Source: Craurococcus roseus (lineage in GTDB: Bacteria; Pseudomonadota; Alphaproteobacteria; Acetobacterales; Acetobacteraceae). From it: 27,114 nt of DNA. Under the pieces are notes generated by a model. The model saw only the letters and a program-made list of their open reading frames with translations. It was not told where the DNA came from and ran no database searches. The stretch is from NCBI RefSeq assembly GCF_039523795.1, contig NZ_BAAAFZ010000030.1:1-27114 (forward strand). The letters run 5' to 3'. Each line of letters opens with the position of its first letter. Position 1 is the first letter of the stretch. Of this stretch, positions 1 through 4,924 are shown one piece after another. Both the position numbers and the translations under genes were made by a program.

Positions 1-2
1 CG

Positions 3-1094
3 CTGTTGCTCAACCGCTTCGAAACCATCATAGGCCTCGCGGAGATGGTGAACCTCGCCCGCGCGGTCGAGGACGACGACGAGGAGGGCGCGCGCAAGGC
101 CGCCGACGACCTCGACGAGATCGCGGTCGTCCAGCACCGGCGCCGGGCGGCGACGCGGCTGAAGATGGAGCTGGACCTCGCGCCCGCCGCCGCCGCGACA
201 GCGCAGCTCGCGCCCGAGGCGCACACCTACCCGGAGTGGGACCACGCGCGCCGCGCCTACCACCCGGCGCATTGCCGCGTCCTCGCGGAGCCCGCCGCCG
301 CCGAAGGCGAGGACTGGCGGCCCGACGAAGCCGCCCGCCGCCGCATCCGCCGCGTGCGCCGGCAATTCGAGGCGCTCAGGCCGCGGCGCCAGATCCTGCA
401 CGCCCAGCCGGACGGGGAGGAGCTCGACCTTTCGGCCGTGGTGCGCGCCCTCGCAGACCGGCGCGCCGGCGCGCCGGGCAGCGAGCGCCTGTTCAGCGCC
501 GCGCGGACGAACCAGCGCGACCTCGCGGTCGCCGTGCTGGTGGACGTCTCGCTCTCCACCGACGCCTGGGTCGAGGACCGCCGCGTGCTGGACGTGGAGA
601 AGGAGGCGCTGCTGGCGCTGGCCGCCGGCCTCGACGCCTGCGGCGACGAGCACGCCGTCTTCGCCTTCACCTCCCGCCGGCGCGACGCGGTGTGGGTCCG
701 CACCGTGAAGGACTTCGACGACCCGTTCGACGCCCGCGCCCTGCGGCGCATCCAGGCGCTGAAGCCCGGCCACTACACGCGGATGGGCGCCGCGGTGCGC
801 CACGCCGCGCGGCGCCTGGCCGACCGCCCGCGCGGCCACCGCCTCCTGCTGCTGCTCACGGACGGGAAGCCGAACGACGCCGACCACTACGAGGGCCGCT
901 ACGCGGTGGAGGACACACGCATGGCGATCCGCGAAGCGCGGCGCGCGGGCACGCGGGTTTTCGGCGTCACGGTGGACCGCGAGGCGCGCGACTACTTCCC
1001 GTACCTCTTCGGGCCGGGCGCCTACGCCATCTTCCCCGACATCTCCCGCCTGCCCACCGCCCTGCCGGCGATCTACCGGCAGGTCGCGGGCTGA
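3..1094 (+). CDS. norD: NorD, nitric oxide reductase activation protein (3' part, VWA domain)
   Basis: The reading frame is open from the first base, so the true start lies outside the window; about 363 residues remain of a family that is usually near 600. The C-terminal half is a von Willebrand A domain: the MIDAS motif DVSLSTDAW (around residue 180) and the later TDGKPND carry the metal-binding Asp/Ser/Thr residues. DVSxSTxAW plus the closing segment (YFPYLFGPGAYAIFPD) are typical of NorD, a cytoplasmic protein that works with the AAA+ ATPase NorQ in maturing the heme/non-heme iron nitric oxide reductase NorCB. Family knowledge places norD last in norCBQD, so those genes are expected to the left of the window. 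Seen: VWA motifs and length. Inferred: NorD rather than a CoxE-like paralogue, supported by the nos operon 4 kb away. Confidence 0.85.
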   Translation: MLLNRFETIIGLAEMVNLARAVEDDDEEGARKAADDLDEIAVVQHRRRAATRLKMELDLAPAAAATAQLAPEAHTYPEWDHARRAYHPAHCRVLAEPAAAEGEDWRPDEAARRRIRRVRRQFEALRPRRQILHAQPDGEELDLSAVVRALADRRAGAPGSERLFSAARTNQRDLAVAVLVDVSLSTDAWVEDRRVLDVEKEALLALAAGLDACGDEHAVFAFTSRRRDAVWVRTVKDFDDPFDARALRRIQALKPGHYTRMGAAVRHAARRLADRPRGHRLLLLLTDGKPNDADHYEGRYAVEDTRMAIREARRAGTRVFGVTVDREARDYFPYLFGPGAYAIFPDISRLPTALPAIYRQVAG

Positions 1095-1163
1095 AGCGGC
1101 GGGCGGGAACCGGAACGGCGCGTGCGCCCCGGCCGCCCACGCACCCCAGAAAGGGCCAAGACG

Positions 1164-1841
1164 ATGTTCAAACGGACGCTCCTCCTCGCCGCCGCCGCCG
1201 CCGCCGCGCCGGTCGCCCTCGCCGCCGGCAAGGCGCGCGCGCAAGCGAACATCGCGCCCGACCCCACGCCGCGCTTGCCGCCCCAGCCGGGCCAGGGCCT
1301 GCCGCTGGAGGACGCGCGCTTCCTGCGCAACGCCGCCGCGCTCAGCGGCGCACAGGCCGAGGCGGCGGCGCTGGCGGCGGAGCGGGCCGGCGACGAGGAA
1401 ACGCGCCGCTTAGCCGCGAGCCTCGGGGAGCGGCACCGCCGGCTGGCGGAGCAGGTCCGCGGCCTCGCCCGTGCGCGCGGCGTGTCAACGGACGCGCCGA
1501 GGACGGGCGAGGAAGAACCGGGCGGTGGTCCCATGGCCCGTGCCAGGCAGCGGCTCGAAGGCTTCCGGACCGCGGCCGCGCCGGGTGGCGGCGGCGACCT
1601 CGGCCGCGAATTCCTCGCGGCGCAGATCGACGTCCACCCGGCGTTCGTTGAGCTGTACCAGACCCAGGCTTCGCACACGACAGACCGCGAGCTCGGCCGC
1701 TTCGCCATCACGTCGCTGGTCGGGTTGCAGGAGGACTTCGCGGCCGCCGCGCGCCTCGGGGAGCGGCACGGCCTCCGGCGCCCCGACCGGGTGCTGGCGA
1801 ATCCGCCCCAGTACGGGCCCGGGGCGGGGCCGCCCCGTTGA
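1164..1841 (+). CDS. Secreted DUF4142-type protein
   Basis: A 225-residue protein. The start at 1164 was chosen over 1122 because it gives a clean signal peptide (MFKRTLLLAAAAAAAP..., probable cleavage after KARAQ near residue 27) and has AAGGG about 8 bases upstream. The mature part is alanine- and arginine-rich, helical, and resembles the DUF4142 family (ferritin-like helical bundles of unknown function): FLRNAAALSGAQAEAAAL, a charged helix LAASLGERHRRLAEQVRGLARARG, and near the C-terminus EFLAAQIDVHPAFVELYQTQ. It lies 69 bases after norD on the same strand, so it may be co-transcribed with the nor genes. Function unknown; a periplasmic location is inferred from the signal peptide. Assignment to DUF4142 is by resemblance only. 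Confidence 0.7.
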   Translation: MFKRTLLLAAAAAAAPVALAAGKARAQANIAPDPTPRLPPQPGQGLPLEDARFLRNAAALSGAQAEAAALAAERAGDEETRRLAASLGERHRRLAEQVRGLARARGVSTDAPRTGEEEPGGGPMARARQRLEGFRTAAAPGGGGDLGREFLAAQIDVHPAFVELYQTQASHTTDRELGRFAITSLVGLQEDFAAAARLGERHGLRRPDRVLANPPQYGPGAGPPR

Positions 1842-1851
1842 AGCGGCCGCG

Positions 1852-1867
1852 CCGGCCGTTCGGCCGG
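1852..1867. terminator. Hairpin between convergent genes, possible terminator
   Basis: CCGGCC-GTTC-GGCCGG forms a perfect 6-bp stem with a 4-base loop, 11 bases after the DUF4142-type stop and ahead of the convergent DUF454 stop at 1931. No T-tract follows on either strand, so a factor-independent terminator is only a possibility. Confidence 0.3.
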
Positions 1868-1930
1868 ACGCACGCGCAGGGCGGCGCTTCCGTCCCGACG
1901 CCGCCGTCCCTTGGACGCCGGCGCGCCGCC

Positions 1931-2389
1931 TCACTCCGCTCCTTCGCGCGGGTCGGGATCGCTGGAGGAAGAAGGCCGGGTGGCTATGAAGGCCGCCGCG
2001 CCGGCCATGCAGGCGAGCGCCGCGCCGAGCGCGAAGGCGTTCTCCACCATCGCCCCCGTCAACGCCGCGCCGGCGGCCAGCGCGACGAAGGCCCGCCGTT
2101 TCGCCCCGCGCGACACCTCGCCCCGCTCCTGCCAGCGACGCAGGGCGGGCCCGAAGCGGCGGTCGCGGCGCAGCCGCTCGGCCAAGGCCGGGGAAGCGCG
2201 GCCGTAGGCCCAAACGGCGAGCAGCAGGAAGGGGGTGGTCGGCAGCAGCGGCAGCACGACGCCCAACGCCGCCGCGCCGACGCTCGCGTGCCCGAGCGCG
2301 AGCAGTCCGAAGCGCCGGACGCCGCCCGCCGCGGGCGCGACGGCGACCGCCTCCTCCCGCTCCGCTTCCGGCTGGTCGCGCCGTCGCAT
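1931..2389 (-). CDS. DUF454 family inner-membrane protein (YbaN-like)
   Basis: A 152-residue membrane protein. The start at 2389 is decided by GAGGAGG six bases upstream; longer versions of the frame read through the gap to the regulator and have no such site. The family hallmark LPLLPTTPFLLLAVW followed by GRASP (residues about 46-66) is clear. Hydrophobic stretches at about 27-61 and 100-137 suggest two to four membrane segments; the C-terminus is short and acidic. DUF454 proteins are poorly understood. In several denitrifiers and heme-uptake loci they sit beside Fnr-type regulators, which fits this position two genes downstream of the Crp/Fnr gene on the same strand, but no function can be read from the sequence. 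Confidence 0.85.
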   Translation of the reverse strand: MRRRDQPEAEREEAVAVAPAAGGVRRFGLLALGHASVGAAALGVVLPLLPTTPFLLLAVWAYGRASPALAERLRRDRRFGPALRRWQERGEVSRGAKRRAFVALAAGAALTGAMVENAFALGAALACMAGAAAFIATRPSSSSDPDPREGAE

Positions 2390-2400
2390 GAACCGCCTCC

Positions 2401-2694
2401 TCAGCCCGGCTGCCCGTCGGCCCGCGGCCGGACCGGGATCGGCGCGGACACCGCCAGGAACCGCGCGTGGCCGGGCACCCTCGGCCGCGAGGCGGCCGGG
2501 TCGCGCACCGCGCGCCCGGGCGGCGCCGCCGCGATCATGGTCGCCAACGCCCCGGCGCTTTGCAAGCGCGGCCGCCGCGAGCCCCGGTGCGCTCCGGGAA
2601 GCGGCCGGCCGCAGGGGCGCGGCGCTTGTCGGCGGCGCGTCAACCCGCCGAGTCGAACCGGGCCCGCGGCACCGTTCGCGTTCGCTACGCGCAT
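2401..2694 (-). CDS. Small uncertain ORF between regulator and DUF454 gene
   Basis: An open frame of 97 codons fills the gap between two real genes with operon-like joints: its ATG at 2694 overlaps the TAG of the Crp/Fnr gene by 10 bases and it stops 11 bases before the DUF454 start. The last 52 codons (from about 2559) all end in G or C and show GC3 > GC1 > GC2, as real genes here do, while the first 45 codons have nine A/T endings. A shorter product starting at the internal ATG near 2538 (about 45 residues) or a nearby TTG is therefore possible. The translation is rich in Ala, Pro and Arg, has no recognisable domain or membrane segment, and could still be a chance frame in GC-rich DNA. No function is proposed. 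Confidence 0.35.
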   Translation of the reverse strand: MRVANANGAAGPVRLGGLTRRRQAPRPCGRPLPGAHRGSRRPRLQSAGALATMIAAAPPGRAVRDPAASRPRVPGHARFLAVSAPIPVRPRADGQPG

Positions 2695-3398
2695 TCATCC
2701 GCTATCCGCATCAGCGCGCGCGGGCGGCGCACCACGATGCGCTGCCTCCCGCCCGCCTCCAGGATGCCGGCCTGTTCCCAGCCGCTCAGCACGCGGCTCG
2801 CGGTGTGCAACGTCGTGCCCGCCATGTCGGCGATGTCCTGGCGGCCGACCGGGAAGTCGATGCGCACGACGCCGCCGGGCCCGGGCGGGCCCGCCTGCCG
2901 CACCAAGCGCAACAAGGCATGGGCGAGGCGGCGCTCGACGCGCTCGGCCGCCATCTCCCCGACGCGCGCATGCGCTTCGTGCACGCGGTCGCCCATGGCC
3001 CGCATGGCGCTCAACGCGATGCCGGGATGGCACCGCAAGAGCCCCTGCAGCGCGGCGCCCTCCCAGGAGAGCACGACGCTGTCGACCACCGCGAAGGCGC
3101 TCGCCGGATAGCGCTGGTCGGCGCCGAGCAGGGCGAGCACCCCGGCGGGCTCGCCCGGCCCCAGGAAGCGCACCACCACCCGCTGGCCGGTGTTCCCGGT
3201 CTGCACCGCTTTCAAGTGGCCCCGCAGCAGCACGTGGAAGGCGCGCGCTTCCACGCCTTGCTCGAACAGCCTCTCGTTCTTCCGCAATTGGCGCACCCGC
3301 CCCATGCGGGCCGCTTCCGCCACCGCCGGCTCGTCCAGGCCATCGAAGAAAGACAATCCCTGGAGCGCGGACGGGGCGACGCGTACGGCTGAACTCAT
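2685..3398 (-). CDS. Crp/Fnr-family transcription regulator (NnrR/Dnr-like)
   Basis: A 237-residue regulator, usual length for the family. Residues about 12-125 form the cyclic-nucleotide-binding-like beta barrel (FFDGLDEPAVAE, then GHLKAVQ...VVRFLGPGEPAGVLALLG), a long dimer helix follows, and residues 183-216 are the winged helix (GRQDIADMAGTTLHTASRVLSGWEQAGIL). The only cysteines are C123 and C236, so the N-terminal [4Fe-4S] cysteines of FNR are absent; this suits the Dnr/NnrR class that answers nitric oxide, often through heme. The recognition helix reads H198-T-A-S201-R202 where FNR has E-T-I-S-R. It is probably the activator of the neighbouring nos genes, an inference from position and from the TTG-N8-CAA box at 4735. 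The start at 3398 overlaps the stop of an 11-codon leader ORF (ATGA), and its own Shine-Dalgarno is weak, so translational coupling is likely. The assignment to NnrR/Dnr rather than another subfamily is not certain. Confidence 0.85.
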   Translation of the reverse strand: MSSAVRVAPSALQGLSFFDGLDEPAVAEAARMGRVRQLRKNERLFEQGVEARAFHVLLRGHLKAVQTGNTGQRVVVRFLGPGEPAGVLALLGADQRYPASAFAVVDSVVLSWEGAALQGLLRCHPGIALSAMRAMGDRVHEAHARVGEMAAERVERRLAHALLRLVRQAGPPGPGGVVRIDFPVGRQDIADMAGTTLHTASRVLSGWEQAGILEAGGRQRIVVRRPRALMRIADECA

Positions 3399-3427
3399 CG
3401 GACGGGGTGCTCGGCAAGCGCAACCAT
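3395..3427 (-). CDS. Leader mini-ORF (10 residues) coupled to the Crp/Fnr gene
   Basis: Reading ATG to TGA this encodes MVALAEHPVR. The ribosome binding site GGAAGGGG lies six bases before the ATG and is far better than anything in front of the regulator gene itself. Its TGA overlaps the ATG of the regulator in the sequence ATGA. It is either a genuine leader peptide whose translation delivers ribosomes to the regulator start, or a sign that the regulator is translated by re-initiation. The peptide has no Cys, Trp or runs of one amino acid that would suggest classical attenuation. Confidence 0.45.
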   Translation of the reverse strand: MVALAEHPVR

Positions 3428-3469
3428 GGGGTGCCCCTTCCAAATTTGTGCCCCGTGTCGCCAGCGTCC

Positions 3470-3483
3470 GCCCGGCGCCGGGC
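3470..3483. promoter_or_regulatory. 14-bp perfect palindrome upstream of the Crp/Fnr gene
   Basis: GCCCGGCGCCGGGC is a perfect palindrome 72 bases upstream of the regulator start and 43 bases upstream of the leader ORF. It could be an operator, but GC palindromes arise easily in DNA of this composition. Apart from this, the leader ORF and the terminator at 3555, I see nothing else in the 323-base gap 3399-3721; no TTG-N8-CAA box was found there. Confidence 0.25.
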
Positions 3484-3554
3484 AAAACGACAGCGCCGCC
3501 GCCGGGCACCGCCCGTGCGTCCGCCACGTCTGCCAGCGGCTTCGTTTCCGCCGT

Positions 3555-3578
3555 GGAAGAAAACCGCTCCCGAGCGGT
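3555..3578 (-). terminator. Intrinsic terminator of the ferritin-like gene
   Basis: On the minus strand ACCGCT-CGGG-AGCGGT (6-bp stem, 4-base loop, positions 3578 to 3563) is followed directly by TTTCTTCC. This is a standard factor-independent terminator, about 145 bases after the ferritin-like stop. It separates that gene from the Crp/Fnr gene on the same strand, so the two are probably separate transcription units. Confidence 0.6.
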
Positions 3579-3721
3579 CCTGGCTGGGTGGCCAGGGCCG
3601 AAATGGCACCAGCCGTCATCGAAAACAATCCGCGCCCATGCCCCTGCGGACCGATCCAGGGGCGTGCCTGTCGTTCCACCTGCTCTATGCGGCCCCGCCG
3701 TGCATCGCGGCTCGGCTTGGT

Positions 3722-4651
3722 TCAGCCCAGGATTGCTTCCAGCCGGGCCGAGCGCGCGACGGCCCGTTCTGCCAAAGACTGCGCCTTCAGCATCGCGGCC
3801 TCGTCCTTCGCGCCTTCGGCGGCGGCGAGGTAGCGCTCGGTGGCCTGCTCGGCCAAGCGCAGCGCGGCTTTCGAGGGAGCATGGCCGCCACCTGCCCCGC
3901 CGGCGGCGGCCGAAACGCCCCGCCCGGACGCCGCGGCGAGGGCGCGAACCGCCGCCGCCTCTTCGGCCATCCTTTCCGAGTCCATGGACATCCGCCGCAG
4001 GCCCGACGCTTGGTCTTCGTCACCCCGCCCCGCCGCGGCCGCCGCAAGCTCCCGCAACAGGGCCGCGAGCTCCCGCTCAAGCGCCGCCGCGTCCCGGGTC
4101 GGTCCGGGCGCGCCGCCGGGCGCCGTCCGCCCCCCGTCCGCCCCGCGCGAAGCGCGCCTTTCCGCGTGGAAGGCACGGCGCCGTTCGCGGCGGAGGGCGG
4201 ATGCGCGATCGAGCTCCTCACCCGCCATGCCCGCGGCCGCCTGGCGCACGGAAGGATCTCCGGCCTGGGCCACGACGTAGGACCAGAAGGCGAAAGCGCG
4301 CTCCTTGTGCCTAACGGCGAGCGACAGGGCGCGGTAGGCGGTCTCGAGGCGGCGGGACACGTCGTCGCCCGTTGCCGGCCCGTCGAACATGCCCCGCGGC
4401 GCCCAAAGCGCGGCCGACGGGTCAGGCCCCCTCCTGGTGCGCTCCTCGGACCACCGCTCCACCTCGGCGGCGCGGGCACGCGCCTCCGCCGCCAAGCGCT
4501 CGAACACGGCCGCCGCCTCGGGAGCGTCCCGCGTCCGTGCGGCGAGGCCGTCGTAGTGCGAGGCGGCGTCGTGCTCGAGCTTGTGGGCGATGGCGAAAAG
4601 CTCGCCGAGGGACCGCACCGGCTCGGGCGGCTCGGCCTGCAGCAGCGCCAT
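3722..4651 (-). CDS. Ferritin-like (rubrerythrin-type fold) protein lacking histidine ligands
   Basis: A 309-residue, cytoplasmic-looking protein (no signal peptide). The start at 4651 is fixed by AAGGGGAG four bases upstream. Residues about 15-160 look like two ferritin-like helix hairpins: helix 1 has E26 and Y33 (E-x6-Y), helix 3 has E117. Where rubrerythrins carry EExxH, this protein has E56-A-R-A-R60 in helix 2 and E145-E146-L-D-R149 in helix 4, so both histidines are arginine and one glutamate is alanine. A normal di-iron centre is therefore doubtful. Residues 165-200 are a Gly/Pro/Arg linker, and 190-309 form an alanine-rich second helical region with several E-R-A repeats. The gene is divergent from nosR and shares its promoter region, so a role linked to N2O respiration or nitrosative stress is inferred only from position. 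It is also possible that the resemblance to ferritin-like proteins is only structural. Confidence 0.7.
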   Translation of the reverse strand: MALLQAEPPEPVRSLGELFAIAHKLEHDAASHYDGLAARTRDAPEAAAVFERLAAEARARAAEVERWSEERTRRGPDPSAALWAPRGMFDGPATGDDVSRRLETAYRALSLAVRHKERAFAFWSYVVAQAGDPSVRQAAAGMAGEELDRASALRRERRRAFHAERRASRGADGGRTAPGGAPGPTRDAAALERELAALLRELAAAAAGRGDEDQASGLRRMSMDSERMAEEAAAVRALAAASGRGVSAAAGGAGGGHAPSKAALRLAEQATERYLAAAEGAKDEAAMLKAQSLAERAVARSARLEAILG

Positions 4652-4706
4652 GGTTCTCCCCTTGGACCGATCCGCGGCCGGGAGCGCCCCCGGATGACAG
4701 CGGCGG

Positions 4707-4712
4707 AGGATA
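4707..4712 (-). promoter_or_regulatory. -10-like hexamer for the ferritin-like gene
   Basis: TATCCT on the minus strand matches TATAAT at four of six bases. Its first base is 29.5 bases from the centre of the TTG-N8-CAA box at 4735-4748, the spacing expected for a class II Crp/Fnr promoter (box at -41.5). Transcription would begin near 4700, leaving a leader of about 49 bases. Confidence 0.4.
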
Positions 4713-4734
4713 GGGCTTTCCGAGCGGCGCGAAT

Positions 4735-4748
4735 TTGAGGCAGGACAA
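4735..4748. promoter_or_regulatory. Crp/Fnr-type (Dnr/NnrR) binding box in the nosR promoter region
   Basis: TTGAGGCAGGACAA fits the TTG-N8-CAA pattern bound by Fnr, Dnr and NnrR regulators; the outer bases match the TTGAT-N4-ATCAA consensus at 8 of 10 positions. It is in the divergent region between the ferritin-like gene and nosR, 4 kb from no other regulator but only 1.3 kb from the Crp/Fnr gene. Control of nos operons by such boxes is established knowledge; binding here is inferred. Confidence 0.6.
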
Positions 4749-4770
4749 AGAACACGCGGAGCGGCGGCAC

Positions 4771-4776
4771 TAGGCT
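4771..4776 (+). promoter_or_regulatory. -10-like hexamer for the nos operon
   Basis: TAGGCT keeps the TA...T positions of a -10 element and begins 29.5 bases from the centre of the box at 4735-4748, giving a box at -41.5 and a start of transcription near 4783. The nosR leader would be about 142 bases. Confidence 0.4.
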
Positions 4777-4924
4777 GCCCCCGCTCGGACGCACCGGCAA
4801 CCAGCGGAGGCGAGTCGCTCCCCGCGACGGCCGTGTCCGGTCGAGCGAGGCCGGGGCGTGGCGACCGCGTTCCCGGAACGCATCCATCCGCTCCGGCGCA
4901 GAACCGAGGGCGGGCGAGAGTGGA

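Noticed and set aside
236..1651. Long open frames overlapping norD and the DUF4142-type gene in other frames
   Set aside because: Their translations are dominated by Arg, Pro, Gly and Ala with no motifs, typical of shadow frames in very GC-rich DNA; norD has clear VWA motifs in its own frame.
3616..3633. TTGTTTTCGATGAC (minus strand) as a Crp/Fnr box before the regulator gene
   Set aside because: Only one half-site is present; there is no CAA at the required distance.
1838..4738. A 966-codon plus-strand frame across the DUF454, regulator and ferritin-like genes
   Set aside because: It is antisense to three genes with recognisable domains and ribosome binding sites and has low-complexity Arg/Pro composition.
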